Origin: Mycolicibacterium rhodesiae JS60
GTDB lineage: Bacteria > Actinomycetota > Actinomycetes > Mycobacteriales > Mycobacteriaceae
Direction of reading: 5' to 3'
Assembly: GCA_000230935.2 (NCBI GenBank)
Contig: AGIQ01000002.1
Location: 372,001 to 436,000, forward strand
DNA length: 64,000 bases
The notes beneath the pieces were generated by a model. That model was not told the DNA's origin. It saw nothing but the letters and a program-made list of their open reading frames with translations, and ran no database searches. Below, piece after piece: positions 1 to 11,948 of the stretch. Position 1 is the stretch's first letter. Each line of letters begins with the position of its first letter. The position numbers and the translations under genes are program-made.

Positions 1-2073
1 CTGCTCCTGCACCGGGCACTGAAGCCGCCGCGACGCACACTGCTCGACCTCGAGGTGATTCGCACGATCCTGGTCACCACGGCCGCATCGCTGCTTGCCG
101 GGTTGATCGCCTACGTCGTCGACCGGCTGCTGGGTCTGCGGGTACTGACCGAGCATGGCGGCGGCGTCGGATCACTGCTGCGGCTGCTGGTACTCGGCCT
201 GATCATGCTGCCGATCCTCGGCGCGGTGATGCTGGCCGCGCGGGTTCCGGACGCGATCGCCGCCTGGGGCGCGGTCAAACGGCGCATCACCCGGACCCCG
301 CCGGTAGTCGCCACAGCCGTCGCTGCGCTCGACCGGCCGCAGGTCCGGACCCCGGTCACGTACCCTGAGCACAGCAATTCGTATGGAACCGCGGACGCGA
401 CGGGGAAAGGACCGGAGGTGGACGACCGACCCTCGGGCATGCCTCCCGCCGATCCCACCGGCGACGCGACCACCAAGATCCCGCGCCAGGCAGCCGGCGA
501 CTTCCAGCCAGATGTGCCGGCCGAGGTCCAGGTCGGCACGGTCGCACCGGCGGCTCCGCCAGCTGATGGTGGAAGCGAACCGGCCATGGAATCCACCGCC
601 GACGATGACGAGAGCCACCTCATTCCCGGCGCCAGCATCGCCGGCGGGCGTTACCGGCTGCTGGTGTTCCACGGCGGCCCGCCCGGACTGCAGTTCTGGC
701 AGGCGCTGGACACCGCGCTCGACCGGCAGGTCGCACTGACCTTCGTCGATCCCGACCGCACCATGACCGACGCGCAGGTGCAGGAAATCCTTTCCCGCAC
801 ACTGAAACTCAGCCGTGTCGAGCGGCCGGGCATCGCCAGGGTGCTCGATGTCGCCAACACCGGGTCCGGCGGCTTGGTGGTCTCGGAGTGGATCCGCGGC
901 GGGTCGCTGAAGGAGGTGGCCGACACCTCGCCGTCGGCCATCGGCGGCGCACGGGCCGTCCAGTCGCTGGCCGCCGCGGCCGATGCCGCCCACGGCCAGG
1001 GCGTGGCGCTGTCCATCGACCACCCGAGCCGGGTGCGAGTCAGCATCGAAGGTGATGTCGCGCTGGCGTTTCCCGCGACGATGCCCGACGCCACCCCTGA
1101 GGACGACATCCGCGGGATCGGCGCGGCGTTGTATGCCCTGCTGGTCGATCGGTGGCCGCTGCCGGAGAAGGGCGCACCCAGCGGTATGCAGCCGGCCGAA
1201 ACCGACCCCGCCGGTGTACCGCTGGAGCCTCGCGCGCTCGACGGCGCGATCCCCTTCCAGATCTCGGCCGCAGCCGCCCGCTCGGTGCAGGCTGGTGGTG
1301 GTATCCGTTCGGCCCCAACACTTTTGAATCTGTTGCAACAGGCCACTGCGGTGGCCGATCGCACCGACCTGATCGAGCCCGTCGAACCCGTCGGCTCGCT
1401 ACCGTCAGCGGCCGATGCCGCACCCGACGCCGAAGCGGCGGCTCGGCGCAAGCGCAATCTGCTGATCGGCGTGGGGGTCGGCGCCGGCATCCTGGTGATC
1501 GCCCTGATCGTGCTGGCTTCCGTGCTCAGCAGCATCTTCGGTGACGTGGGCGGCGGCCTCAAGGGTGATCAGCTCGGCCTGAACCCGTCGACATCGCAGA
1601 CTCAGGACAGCGCGGCCAGCGGTAGCACCGTCAAACCCGTTAAAGTGACCGTCTTTTCACCGGGCGGCGGTGCCGATAACCCCGACAAGGCGGACCTGGC
1701 CGTCAGTGGTGGCCCCGGCACCGGCTGGCCGACGGACACCTACACCGACCCCAATCCGTTCCCCAACTTCAAGAACGGGGTCGGGTTGCTGCTGCAGCTG
1801 CCGCAGCCGACCACTGTCGGTAGCGTGTCGCTGACGGTGCCCAGCACCGGCACCCAGGTGCAGATCCGCTCAGCGTCGTCGGCCAATCCGACCACCCTCG
1901 ACGACACCACGGTGCTGACCCAGGCCACCTCACTGCAGCCGGGCGCCAACACGATTCAGGTCAATGCCAAGGAGCCGACCACGTATCTGGTGGTGTGGAT
2001 CTCCACGATGGGCACCACCGACGGCAAGAACAAGACCGAGATCTCCGGGCTGACCGTCAAGGCCGCCTCCTAG
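1..2073 (+). CDS. murJ: MurJ lipid II flippase with pseudokinase tail (5' part missing)
   Basis: The reading frame is open from base 1, so the gene begins outside the window; what is seen is the C-terminal part. It starts with the last membrane helices of a MurJ/MviN polytopic flippase, followed by a Pro/Thr-rich linker, a protein-kinase-like domain (about residues 195-430 counted from base 55), one transmembrane helix (about 465-495) and an extracytoplasmic beta-rich domain to residue 672. The kinase-like part lacks a recognisable HRD and DFG, so it is a pseudokinase. This architecture is typical of mycobacterial MurJ (Rv3910), where PknB phosphorylates the juxtamembrane segment and FhaA binds it through its FHA domain; pknB and fhaA are both in this window. 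Family knowledge: it flips lipid II across the cytoplasmic membrane. Confidence 0.93.
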   Translation: MLLHRALKPPRRTLLDLEVIRTILVTTAASLLAGLIAYVVDRLLGLRVLTEHGGGVGSLLRLLVLGLIMLPILGAVMLAARVPDAIAAWGAVKRRITRTPPVVATAVAALDRPQVRTPVTYPEHSNSYGTADATGKGPEVDDRPSGMPPADPTGDATTKIPRQAAGDFQPDVPAEVQVGTVAPAAPPADGGSEPAMESTADDDESHLIPGASIAGGRYRLLVFHGGPPGLQFWQALDTALDRQVALTFVDPDRTMTDAQVQEILSRTLKLSRVERPGIARVLDVANTGSGGLVVSEWIRGGSLKEVADTSPSAIGGARAVQSLAAAADAAHGQGVALSIDHPSRVRVSIEGDVALAFPATMPDATPEDDIRGIGAALYALLVDRWPLPEKGAPSGMQPAETDPAGVPLEPRALDGAIPFQISAAAARSVQAGGGIRSAPTLLNLLQQATAVADRTDLIEPVEPVGSLPSAADAAPDAEAAARRKRNLLIGVGVGAGILVIALIVLASVLSSIFGDVGGGLKGDQLGLNPSTSQTQDSAASGSTVKPVKVTVFSPGGGADNPDKADLAVSGGPGTGWPTDTYTDPNPFPNFKNGVGLLLQLPQPTTVGSVSLTVPSTGTQVQIRSASSANPTTLDDTTVLTQATSLQPGANTIQVNAKEPTTYLVVWISTMGTTDGKNKTEISGLTVKAAS

Positions 2074-2136
2074 GTTCTCAACAGGGTTCGCCGCGGGTGA
2101 AGTGCCTGACTACGGCGGTTTCAATACCGTCCGGCC

Positions 2137-2667
2137 ATGCTCAGCTTTCTCGGTCCGACCGTCGTTCGCAGCGACTCCGACCTGCTGGCCGCCCACGTCG
2201 CCGGCGACCGCTACGCATTCGAGGAGCTGATCGGCCGCCACCAGCGCCGGCTGTACCGGCTGGCCCGCCGAACCACCCGCAACCCGGAAGACGCCGCCGA
2301 CGCGATGCAGGACGCCATGCTGGCCGCGCACCGCGGCGCGGCCTCGTTCCGGCACGACGCCGCCGTGGGCAGCTGGTTGCATCGCATCGTCATCAACGCC
2401 TGCCTGGACCGGCTGCGCCGCGCACAACCGACGACCCCGCTCAGCGACGACACGGCCGTCGCGGATCGGACATCTCAGGTGGACACCGTGCTGGTAGTGC
2501 GCCGCGCGTTGATGCGACTGCCCGCCGAGCAGCGGGCGGCGGTGCTGGCGGTCGATATGCACGGTTATTCGGTGGCCGACGCCGCGGCACTGCTCGGTGT
2601 CGCCGAGGGCACTGTCAAGAGCCGCTGCGCTCGCGGGCGGGCACGGCTGGCCGGGCTGCTGGCCTGA
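2137..2667 (+). CDS. sigM: ECF sigma factor SigM
   Basis: 176-aa group IV (ECF) sigma factor. Region 2 is seen around residues 25-90 (helices with DAADAMQDAMLAAHRG) and region 4 around 115-170, with the helix-turn-helix motif YSVADAAALLGVAEGTVKSR. The position immediately after murJ and before a small membrane protein and trxB-trxC matches mycobacterial sigM (Rv3911). ATG 2137 is used because it opens directly into conserved region 2. Known role in mycobacteria: a small regulon that includes ESX-secreted proteins, held in check by a membrane anti-sigma factor encoded next to it. The neighbouring anti-sigma gene is unusually short at its cytoplasmic end. Confidence 0.92.
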   Translation: MLSFLGPTVVRSDSDLLAAHVAGDRYAFEELIGRHQRRLYRLARRTTRNPEDAADAMQDAMLAAHRGAASFRHDAAVGSWLHRIVINACLDRLRRAQPTTPLSDDTAVADRTSQVDTVLVVRRALMRLPAEQRAAVLAVDMHGYSVADAAALLGVAEGTVKSRCARGRARLAGLLA

Positions 2668-2706
2668 CGTGACCGTGCAACGGATCTGACCCGGCACACT
2701 GGTCAG

Positions 2707-3201
2707 GTGGAGCCATCGCATACCGTCGACCCGGCATCCACCGGCCCGGCCGCCCACTCCCGACACCCGGGCATCCGGCGAGGCCGCCTCATCGCGGCCG
2801 GTGTCGGCGCCGCGGCTGTCTTGACGGCCGTCGGCGTCGGGACCGCGGCGCTGCTCGGGTCGTCCAACCCCACCACCAGCACCCTGACCAGCGCCAGCAT
2901 GATCACCGTCACGCCTAAGATGCCGATATCCAGCCGCGAGCTCAACGGCCTCATCGCCCGCAGCCCGGACTTCGGCCCACTCGCCGACCCCAAGCGCCGG
3001 TCCGCATGCCTGAGCGCGCTGGGCTATCCCGGTTCGGTGCAGGTACTGGGGGCCACGACGCTGCAGGTCGACGGCACGCCGGCCGTTGTCCTGGTGTTGC
3101 CCGGCGACCAGCCAGACGTGATCATCGGGGTGACCGTCGCTGCAACATGCAGCTCGGTGAACACCGGTTTGATCGCCGACACCACCGTGCGCCGCCCATA
3201 G
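2707..3201 (+). CDS. rsmA: Putative anti-SigM membrane protein, short N-terminus
   Basis: 164-aa protein starting at GTG 2707, 39 bp after sigM. It has about 27 cytoplasmic residues, one transmembrane helix (about 28-50, IAAGVGAAAVLTAVGVGTAAL) and an extracytoplasmic domain of about 110 residues with two Cys. The extracytoplasmic part resembles what I remember of Rv3912, the SigM anti-sigma factor. The N-terminal cytoplasmic segment that should hold the sigma-binding domain is nearly absent here, and no missing piece is visible in another frame upstream. It may be a minimal anti-sigma protein or one that has lost sigma binding. The symbol follows Rv3912 and should not be confused with the 16S rRNA methyltransferase of the same name. 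Confidence 0.7.
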   Translation: MEPSHTVDPASTGPAAHSRHPGIRRGRLIAAGVGAAAVLTAVGVGTAALLGSSNPTTSTLTSASMITVTPKMPISSRELNGLIARSPDFGPLADPKRRSACLSALGYPGSVQVLGATTLQVDGTPAVVLVLPGDQPDVIIGVTVAATCSSVNTGLIADTTVRRP

Positions 3202-3211
3202 TGCACGGCCG

Positions 3212-3237
3212 GGAACAGTGCGGCCTACCCTGTTGTT
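3212..3237 (+). promoter_or_regulatory. SigH/ECF-type promoter for trxB-trxC
   Basis: GGAACA at 3212-3217 is followed after 17 bp by GTT at 3235-3237, which fits the SigH consensus (GGAAYA, 17-18 bp, GTT). It lies 74 bp upstream of the trxB start. In M. tuberculosis trxB2-trxC belongs to the SigH oxidative and heat-stress regulon, so the placement is expected. SigM recognises a similar -35, so the assignment to SigH is inference. Confidence 0.55.
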
Positions 3238-3310
3238 TGACCTGGTGCCCATAAGGCACCCGATGTGCAGGTGATTCTCCTGCAGCCCGGGACCGGGCAG
3301 AAAGGCTGGT

Positions 3311-4282
3311 ATGAGCGCCACCCCAGTTCATGACGTCATCGTCATCGGATCAGGCCCCGCCGGCTACACAGCGGCCATCTACACCGCCCGCGCACAGCTG
3401 AATCCCCTCGTCTTCGAAGGCACCTCCTTCGGCGGTGCGTTGATGACCACCACCGAGGTGGAGAACTTCCCTGGCTTTCGCTCAGGCATCACCGGTCCGG
3501 AATTGATGGACGAGATGCGCGAACAGGCCCTGCGCTTCGGGGCCGACCTGCGGATGGAAGACGTCGAGTCGGTCGAGCTGGACGGCCCGGTCAAGAAGGT
3601 GGTGACCGGCGACGGCGAGACTCACCTCGCCCGTTCGGTCATCCTCGCGATGGGGGCGGCGGCCCGCTACCTCGGTGTTCCCGGCGAGCAGGAGCTGCTG
3701 GGCCGCGGCGTCAGCGCCTGTGCGACCTGCGACGGCTTCTTCTTCAAGGACCAGGACATCGCCGTCATCGGCGGTGGCGACTCGGCCATGGAAGAAGCGA
3801 CGTTCCTCACTCGCTTCGCCCGCAGCGTCACCCTGGTGCACCGCCGCGACGAGTTCCGGGCCTCCAAGATCATGCTCGAGCGCGCCCGCGAGAACGAGAA
3901 GATCACCTTCCTGACCAACACCGCCGTCGACGCCGTCGAAGGCGACACCACCGTGTCGGGCCTGCGCGTGCACAACGTGCTCACCGGCGAGGAATCCACC
4001 CTGCCGGTGACGGGTGTGTTCGTCGCGATCGGCCACGATCCGCGCTCCGAGCTGGTGCGCGGTGCGGTGGACCTCGATCCGGAGGGCTACGTGCTGGTTC
4101 GCGACCGCACCACCGCGACGTCGCTGGACGGCGTGTTCGCCGCCGGCGATCTGGTGGACCACACCTACCGGCAGGCCATCACCGCCGCGGGAATGGGCTG
4201 TTCGGCCGCGATCGATGCCGAGCGCTGGCTGGCCGATGCCGACGACACTGCAAACACCGAGATGATTGGAGCACATCAATGA
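3311..4282 (+). CDS. trxB: Thioredoxin reductase
   Basis: 323-aa NADPH-dependent flavoprotein that reduces thioredoxin. Visible motifs: FAD-binding GSGPAG (residues 13-18), redox-active CATC (137-140), NADPH-binding GGGDSA (154-159) with HRR at 177-179, and the second FAD motif ending in AAGD (277-280). The length is normal for the low-molecular-weight TrxR family. The ATG is preceded by an A/G-rich AGAAAGG. It overlaps trxC by ATGA, so the two are translationally coupled, and a SigH-like promoter lies upstream. Cytoplasmic; part of the mycobacterial disulfide-reducing system. Confidence 0.97.
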   Translation: MSATPVHDVIVIGSGPAGYTAAIYTARAQLNPLVFEGTSFGGALMTTTEVENFPGFRSGITGPELMDEMREQALRFGADLRMEDVESVELDGPVKKVVTGDGETHLARSVILAMGAAARYLGVPGEQELLGRGVSACATCDGFFFKDQDIAVIGGGDSAMEEATFLTRFARSVTLVHRRDEFRASKIMLERARENEKITFLTNTAVDAVEGDTTVSGLRVHNVLTGEESTLPVTGVFVAIGHDPRSELVRGAVDLDPEGYVLVRDRTTATSLDGVFAAGDLVDHTYRQAITAAGMGCSAAIDAERWLADADDTANTEMIGAHQ

Positions 4283-4611
4283 GCGACGGCGGCGCGACCG
4301 TAACGGTCTCCGACGATTCCTTCAGCCAGGACGTCCTTTCCAGCAATACCCCTGTGCTCGTTGACTTTTGGGCCACCTGGTGCGGTCCGTGCCGGATGGT
4401 CGCCCCCGTCCTCGAGGAGATCGCCACCGAGAAAGCGGGTTCGCTGACGGTGGCCAAGCTCGATGTCGACGCCAACCCGGCGACCGCCCGCGACTTCCAG
4501 GTGGTCTCGATTCCGACGATGATCCTGTTCAAGGACGGTCAGCCGGTGAAGCGGATCGTCGGCGCCAAGGGCAAGGCGGCCCTGCTGCGCGAGATCGCCG
4601 ACATCGTCTAA
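4279..4611 (+). CDS. trxA: Thioredoxin
   Basis: 110-aa thioredoxin (TrxC of M. tuberculosis nomenclature). The active-site motif WCGPC is at residues 34-38, and the cis-Pro loop is in VSIPTMILF. It starts inside the trxB stop (ATGA), so it is coupled to the reductase that recycles it. Cytoplasmic disulfide reductase; also the electron donor for peroxiredoxins and ribonucleotide reductase in this family. It ends 149 bp before cwlM. Confidence 0.97.
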   Translation: MSDGGATVTVSDDSFSQDVLSSNTPVLVDFWATWCGPCRMVAPVLEEIATEKAGSLTVAKLDVDANPATARDFQVVSIPTMILFKDGQPVKRIVGAKGKAALLREIADIV

Positions 4612-4760
4612 CGCGTCGAGACCGAGACGATTCCGTTACAGGGGGCGTCGCCTGCCGTTTTCCGGAATGCGGCAGGCTTCTGAGAGAATGCCTCCTAGCC
4701 TGTGTGCAATCGTCAGGGCTTGAGATAGCTAGCTGACAAACGGTGACCGAAGGGCCCTGT

Positions 4761-6008
4761 ATGTCGAGTCTTCGCCACGGTGCCGGGGGCGATGCCTCCT
4801 GGAACCGGAGCGGCCGAGGTGATGTCTTGCGCCGTGGTGACCGCAGCAGCGCCGTCGTCGAAATCCGCACGGCGCTGGCTGCCCTGGGCCTGGTGGACAA
4901 CCCCGACGAGAATTTCACCACCGGAAGGCATGTGGCGGCCGACCTGTTCGACGCCGACCTCGACCACGCGGTACGTGACTTTCAACAGCGGCGCGGGCTG
5001 CTCGTCGACGGGATCGTCGGCGAGGCCACCTACCGTGCGCTGAAGGAAGCCTCGTACCGACTCGGGGCGCGGACCCTGGTTCACCAGTTCGGCGCCCCCA
5101 TGTACGGCGACGATGTGGCCACGCTGCAGTCCAAGCTGCAGGAACTCGGCTTCTACACCGCGTTGGTCGACGGTTACTTCGGCTTGCAGACGCACAACGC
5201 GCTGATGTCCTACCAGCGCGAGTACGGAATGGCCGCCGACGGTATCTGTGGCCCGGAAACGTTGCGCTCCTTGTACTTTCTCGGTTCCCGGGTGACCGGC
5301 GGCTCGCTGCACGCCATCCGCGAAGAAGAGCTGGTCCGCCGTTCGGGGCCCCGGCTCTCGGGGAAGCGGATCATCATCGATCCGGGCCGCGGTGGCGACG
5401 ACCACGGGCCGATCACCAACGGCCCCGGCGGGCCGATCAGCGAAGCAGACATCCTGTGGGACTTGGCAAGTCGGCTGGAAGGCCGGATGACGGCGATCGG
5501 CATGGAGACCTTCCTGTCCCGGCCGGCCAATCGCAGCCCGCTGGACGCCGAGCGCGCTGCCACCGCCAACACCGTCGGCGCGGATCTGATGATCAGCCTG
5601 CGCTGTGAGACCCAGCCAAGTCCATCGGCCAACGGCGTGGCGTCGTTCTACTTCGGCAGCTCACACGGCTCGGTGTCCACGATCGGCCGCAACCTTGCCG
5701 ACTTCATTCAGCGAGAAGTGGTGGCGCGCACCGGATTACGTGATTGCCGCACCCACGGCCGAACCTGGGACCTGTTGCGACTGACCAGAATGCCCACCGT
5801 TCAGGTCGACGTCGGCTATATCACCAACCCACGGGACCGCTCGATGCTCGTGACCAACCAGGCTCGCGACTCCATTGCCGAGGGGATCCTGGCCGCAGTC
5901 AAGCGCCTGTATCTGTTGGGCAAGAACGACCGCCCCACAGGCACTTTCACCTTCGCCGAACTGCTCGCCCACGAGCTGTCGGTCGAACAGGCCCGCCCAG
6001 CTCTCTAG
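4761..6008 (+). CDS. cwlM: CwlM, regulatory amidase-like protein
   Basis: 415 aa from ATG 4761, chosen over GTG 4743 because GAAGGG at 4749-4754 sits 6 nt upstream. Two peptidoglycan-binding-1 repeats (about 25-95 and 110-175) precede an amidase_3 domain (about 200-385). The zinc ligands are lost: the usual DPGHGG reads DPGRGG (207-212), and the second His position in the SLH strand reads SLRCE (279-283). The protein should therefore be catalytically dead, as established for CwlM (Rv3915), which when phosphorylated by PknB activates MurA. The conserved C-terminal segment with NDRPTGTFTFAELL carries Thr residues in the region phosphorylated in CwlM. It is convergent with the next gene, 4 bp away. 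Confidence 0.94.
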   Translation: MSSLRHGAGGDASWNRSGRGDVLRRGDRSSAVVEIRTALAALGLVDNPDENFTTGRHVAADLFDADLDHAVRDFQQRRGLLVDGIVGEATYRALKEASYRLGARTLVHQFGAPMYGDDVATLQSKLQELGFYTALVDGYFGLQTHNALMSYQREYGMAADGICGPETLRSLYFLGSRVTGGSLHAIREEELVRRSGPRLSGKRIIIDPGRGGDDHGPITNGPGGPISEADILWDLASRLEGRMTAIGMETFLSRPANRSPLDAERAATANTVGADLMISLRCETQPSPSANGVASFYFGSSHGSVSTIGRNLADFIQREVVARTGLRDCRTHGRTWDLLRLTRMPTVQVDVGYITNPRDRSMLVTNQARDSIAEGILAAVKRLYLLGKNDRPTGTFTFAELLAHELSVEQARPAL

Positions 6009-6012
6009 GTCG

Positions 6013-6744
6013 TCAGCTCCGAACCTCCGCGCCGGCGCCAACCGGCTCCTGCAGTTGGGCACTCTTGAGCAACCTCTCCAAGGCTGCCTCGACTTCGGCC
6101 TTCCAGCCCAGCCCCTTGTCGAGTTCGAGCCGCAGCCGCGGGAAGTACCGGTGCGGGGCGACGACGGTGAACCCCGCGTCGATCAGAAAGTCGGCACCGA
6201 TCATGCACTGGTCGAAGGAACAATCCCCCAGCGCTTCGATGGCCTGGCGCAACTCTGGATCAGCGGCATCGACATCGAGTAGTTCGGTGGCGTCGGCGGT
6301 GCGGCCGAACGCCTCCAACGCCCGCACGCCGCGGCGGACGAGTTCGGTGACCACTTGGCTGATCAAGGAGTGTGTCAGCCCGTCAGTCTGCCCAGGCTCG
6401 ATGCCCATCGACGTCAGCAGCACTGCGTCCGCGCTGACCGGTCCGGTCGGGAAGCGGGCCGCACGCGGCACCGCCCGCGGGGGCGCATAGAGCACGTAGC
6501 CGAGGCACGGTGCCTCGTGATCGGACTCCGTTCCGTCGGCCGGCGCCCTGGTGGCGACCTGACCGCAGGAGCCCCACTCCAGCATGACCATCGACAGCCA
6601 CGCTTCCTTCTCGAACTCGGGGTCGGGAAGGTAATCCCCGGCGCTGAGCGTCGCGGGGTCGAGTTCCCAGAACACACACCGGCGGGCGTGCTTCGGCAAT
6701 TGCTCGAACGCCTCGAGCCGCAGCGGCATGATGCGAACGGACAC
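6013..6744 (-). CDS. GNAT-like acetyltransferase of the Rv3916c family
   Basis: 243-aa cytoplasmic protein in the syntenic position of Rv3916c, between cwlM and parB. The fold looks GNAT-like: a central beta-strand region (APCLGYVLYAPP), then a stretch fitting the acetyl-CoA loop and helix (TDGLTHSLISQVVTELVRRGVRALEAFG), then an Asp-rich region and a C-terminal helix. The classical Q/RxxGxG/A motif is not clean, and the substrate is unknown. Its stop lies 4 bp from that of cwlM on the opposite strand, so the two transcripts converge. The function is not established for the family. Confidence 0.75.
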   Translation of the reverse strand: MSVRIMPLRLEAFEQLPKHARRCVFWELDPATLSAGDYLPDPEFEKEAWLSMVMLEWGSCGQVATRAPADGTESDHEAPCLGYVLYAPPRAVPRAARFPTGPVSADAVLLTSMGIEPGQTDGLTHSLISQVVTELVRRGVRALEAFGRTADATELLDVDAADPELRQAIEALGDCSFDQCMIGADFLIDAGFTVVAPHRYFPRLRLELDKGLGWKAEVEAALERLLKSAQLQEPVGAGAEVRS

Positions 6745-6972
6745 TAGCCTCCCCGGCTTTCACACGGTGCAAACACGCACAACAGCCCCTCCAGAATAGG
6801 AGAGGCGACACCCAACGTGCCAGTGGTGCCCCGGCAACCGTATTGGCGGCCTCTGACTAGCGAAAAGCGTTGGAGCACTGCGCGATTCCTCGCTCGACGG
6901 GTTCGGCAGCGAATGCTGTCGGACGTTGGCGTCACTGTGACGGAACTAGCCGGTATCGCCGTACCTAGATTT

Positions 6973-7935
6973 TCAGGCTCCGGGCCGGTTCATCATGTCG
7001 ACAATGCGCTGCAGATCGTCGACGGAGCCGAATTCGACGACGATCTTCCCTTTGCGCTTGCCGAGGCTCACCGTCACCCGAGTGTCGAAGGTGCTCGACA
7101 GCCGCTCGGCGACGTCCTGGAGCCCGGGCATCTGAATCGGCTTGCGGCGGGGGGTGGTCGGTGCCTTGGCCTCCGACCGATTCGCAAGGGTGACCGCCTC
7201 CTCGGTGGCCCGCACCGACAACCCCTCGGCGATGATCCGCGCGGCCAGCTCCTCCTGAGCTTCCGGGCCGCCCTCGAGGGACAGGAGTGCCCGCGCGTGC
7301 CCGGCCGAGAGCACGCCGGCGGCCACCCGCCGCTGTACGGCAATCGGTAGCCGCAGCAACCGAATCATGTTGGTGATGACCGGACGCGACCGGCCGATGC
7401 GCGCGGCCAGTTCATCGTGGGTGACTTCGAACTCTTCGAGCAGCTGTTGGTAGGCGGCCGCTTCTTCCAACGGGTTCAGCTGAACGCGGTGGATGTTCTC
7501 CAGGAGTGCGTCGCGCAACAGGTTGTCTTCGGCGGTCTCCCGCACGATCGCCGGGATGGTCGCGAGGCCTGCCGCCTGGGCAGCGCGCCAGCGCCGCTCC
7601 CCCATCACCAGTTGGTAGCGCGCGGGCGCTCCCGGGGCCGACTTCGGAACCGCGCGCACGACGATCGGCTGCATGAGGCCGAACTCGCGAATGGAGTGCA
7701 CCAGTTCGGCGAGTGTCTCCTCGTCGAAGACCTGGCGCGGCTGGCGAGGATTCGGTTCGATGGCCGAGGGGTCGATCTCCCGGTAGATCGCTCCCACGCT
7801 GTCGACGTTCAGCGGGGCTCCCCCGATCACCACGTCGGCCGCCGCGTCACCCAGCCGCGGACCGCCGTCCGCGGGCCCGGTCGGGATCAGCGATGCCAGC
7901 CCGCGACCGAGGCCGCCCTTGCTCTTCGATGACAT
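6973..7935 (-). CDS. parB: Chromosome partitioning protein ParB
   Basis: 320-aa ParB/Spo0J. ATG 7935 is chosen over GTG 7947 because GGAGG lies 5 nt upstream and the protein then begins [18 protein letters not shown], the usual KGGLGRGL start. The CTP-binding ParB/Srx domain includes [11 protein letters not shown], followed by a helix-turn-helix ([22 protein letters not shown]) that reads parS, a variable linker and a C-terminal dimerisation helix. It is downstream of parA with a 12-bp gap. Two perfect parS sites are in this window (8827-8842 and 9574-9589). In mycobacteria ParB organises the origin region and works with ParA and Wag31 in segregation. Confidence 0.96.
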   Translation of the reverse strand: MSSKSKGGLGRGLASLIPTGPADGGPRLGDAAADVVIGGAPLNVDSVGAIYREIDPSAIEPNPRQPRQVFDEETLAELVHSIREFGLMQPIVVRAVPKSAPGAPARYQLVMGERRWRAAQAAGLATIPAIVRETAEDNLLRDALLENIHRVQLNPLEEAAAYQQLLEEFEVTHDELAARIGRSRPVITNMIRLLRLPIAVQRRVAAGVLSAGHARALLSLEGGPEAQEELAARIIAEGLSVRATEEAVTLANRSEAKAPTTPRRKPIQMPGLQDVAERLSSTFDTRVTVSLGKRKGKIVVEFGSVDDLQRIVDMMNRPGA

Positions 7936-7947
7936 GTGTGCCTCCAC

Positions 7948-10189
<2,242 letters not shown>

Positions 10190-10223
10190 GTGTCTCTCCC
10201 TCTTTCGCCGGAGCGATCTCCGG

Positions 10224-11303
10224 TCAACGCCTACGCTTCTTGGGCCGCGCTCCCGGGCGCGGTGTGCGGTTCGTCGGGCCGCCATCGGCTGGCTTCTCCG
10301 ACCCCGAATCGGAATCGGTGTCCGCGTCGGCAATAGCCGCGTCGTCCTCGTCGGCAGCCGACGAGCCGTTGCTGGCCGGCGCCGCAGTCTTTTTCGGCTT
10401 GGTCGGCTTGGCCCCCGGCGCCGGTGCGTTCGCCGCGCGGCGAGCCAGCGCCTCCTCCTTCTTCGCCTCTTCTTCCTTCTCGATCTTGCCGAACACGTAG
10501 TGCTGCTGACCGAAGGTCCAGATGTTGTTGGCAAGCCAGTACATGATGATGGCGAGTGGCAGGAAGGGTCCGCCAACCACCACGCCAAGCGGGAAGACGT
10601 ACAGCGCGAGCTTGTTCATCATCGCGGTCTGCGGGTTGGCTGCGGCCTCGGGGCTCTGGCGCGAGACCGACGCGCGGCTATTGAAGTAGGTTGCGATGCC
10701 GGCCAGGATCATGATCGGCACGCCGACCGCGATGACAGCGCCGCGGTTGAATTCGGTGAACGCGTCGAGCCCGTGCTGCTGGATCATGGTCGCGCCCAGT
10801 GGCGCTCCGAACAGGTGAGCGTCGAGGAAGTTCGCCACATCGGTCGGACTGAAGAAGTAGTTGCCGGTGGCGCGGTTCTGCTCGACGCTCAGCTGAATCT
10901 GACCGAAGCCGCCCTGCGTCCGGTTGAACGACCGCAGCACGTGGAACAGCCCCAGGAACACCGGGATCTGCGCCAGCATCGGGAGACAGCCGAGGATCGG
11001 GTTGAACCCGTGCTCGCGCTGAAGCTTCTGCATCTCCAGCGCCATCCGCTGGCGGTCCTTGCCGTACTTCTTCTGCAGCGCCTTGATCTGTGGCTGCAGC
11101 TCCTGCATCTGCCGGGTCGTCCGGATCTGGCGGACGAACGGCTTGTACAGCAGTGCGCGGAGGCTGAACACCAGAAACATCACCGACAGCGCCCAGGCGA
11201 AGAAATTACTCGGGCCGAGGAAGGACGCGAACAGCTTGTACCAGAGCCACATGATCCCCGACACCGGGTAATAGATGATGTCCAGGCTGAACCAGTTAAA
11301 CAT
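10224..11303 (-). CDS. yidC: Membrane protein insertase YidC
   Basis: 359-aa YidC/Oxa1. Hydrophobic segments are visible near residues 5-30, 35-55, 100-120, 185-210 and 225-265, with the conserved cytoplasmic hairpin ([17 protein letters not shown]) after the second. The tail beyond about 280 is charged ([14 protein letters not shown], then Lys/Pro/Asp-rich, ending RPKKRRR), which suits ribosome contact. The start overlaps the yidD 3' end by 8 bp. It inserts proteins into the cytoplasmic membrane, alone or with SecYEG. It is part of the conserved rpmH-rnpA-yidD-yidC block. Confidence 0.96.
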   Translation of the reverse strand: MFNWFSLDIIYYPVSGIMWLWYKLFASFLGPSNFFAWALSVMFLVFSLRALLYKPFVRQIRTTRQMQELQPQIKALQKKYGKDRQRMALEMQKLQREHGFNPILGCLPMLAQIPVFLGLFHVLRSFNRTQGGFGQIQLSVEQNRATGNYFFSPTDVANFLDAHLFGAPLGATMIQQHGLDAFTEFNRGAVIAVGVPIMILAGIATYFNSRASVSRQSPEAAANPQTAMMNKLALYVFPLGVVVGGPFLPLAIIMYWLANNIWTFGQQHYVFGKIEKEEEAKKEEALARRAANAPAPGAKPTKPKKTAAPASNGSSAADEDDAAIADADTDSDSGSEKPADGGPTNRTPRPGARPKKRRR

Positions 11304-11577
11304 TCATGCTCCTGCTGTCGTATTCGACATCGGCCCCGGGCGCCTGCGGGCACCGCTCGGGTATTGGATCCCATCCTCCCCGATGCCACGGTCCACACTT
11401 CCCCAGCCGGATCAAGGTGAGCCAACTCCCCCGGATCAACCCGTACTCGGTCAGCGCATCCACGGCATACTGACTACACGTCGGGGTGAACCGGCACGTC
11501 GGCAATCGCAGTGGCGAGATGGTGTGGCGATAGAGCTCGATGAGGAAGACCAGCGCCCGGACTGGAAGGTGGGTCAC
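11296..11577 (-). CDS. yidD: Membrane protein insertion efficiency factor YidD
   Basis: 93-aa YidD family protein with the characteristic [14 protein letters not shown] and a [10 protein letters not shown] segment (three Cys in total). Amphipathic and membrane-associated. It overlaps rnpA by 4 bp (ATGA) and yidC by 8 bp, so the three are tightly coupled. It assists YidC-dependent insertion. Confidence 0.95.
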   Translation of the reverse strand: MTHLPVRALVFLIELYRHTISPLRLPTCRFTPTCSQYAVDALTEYGLIRGSWLTLIRLGKCGPWHRGGWDPIPERCPQAPGADVEYDSRSMNV

Positions 11578-11930
11578 CGGGCTTTCTCCATCAAATCGTG
11601 GGCGCGGCGAACGCCGGTTCGGAGCTGCTGTTCGAGCCGGGCCGAAACCGCCTGCCGGCTGGTGGGCAAGGCACGGATCACCACCCGGTCGGCAGAAGTG
11701 AGTTCCGGGAGAACTGCCTTGGCTACATGCCGCAACCGTCGGGACACCTGATGCCGTTGCACGGCGTTGCCGACGGATTTCGCGACGACCAGACCGATCC
11801 GGGGTCCACCTTCGGTATCGGACTCACGCCGCGCGTGCACGACGATGTCCGGCTGCGCCGCTCGCACCCCGTGCTTGATGGTGGCGCCGAACTCCGCAGA
11901 CCGTGTCATCCGGAACTGAGCCGGGAGCAC
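11574..11930 (-). CDS. rnpA: Ribonuclease P protein component
   Basis: 118-aa basic protein. The RNase P protein signature is seen as [24 protein letters not shown], with the RNR-type box altered to QRHQVSRR as in other mycobacteria. It binds the M1 RNA and helps cleave tRNA 5' leaders. It starts 18 bp after rpmH and overlaps yidD by 4 bp. Confidence 0.95.
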   Translation of the reverse strand: MLPAQFRMTRSAEFGATIKHGVRAAQPDIVVHARRESDTEGGPRIGLVVAKSVGNAVQRHQVSRRLRHVAKAVLPELTSADRVVIRALPTSRQAVSARLEQQLRTGVRRAHDLMEKAR

Positions 11931-11948
11931 GCTGCCTGATCTCGTGGA

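Noticed and set aside
10190..10588. 133-residue N-terminal extension of Jag
   Set aside because: Arg/Ser-rich sequence that overlaps the yidC C-terminal coding region; the known family starts at MAEAD.
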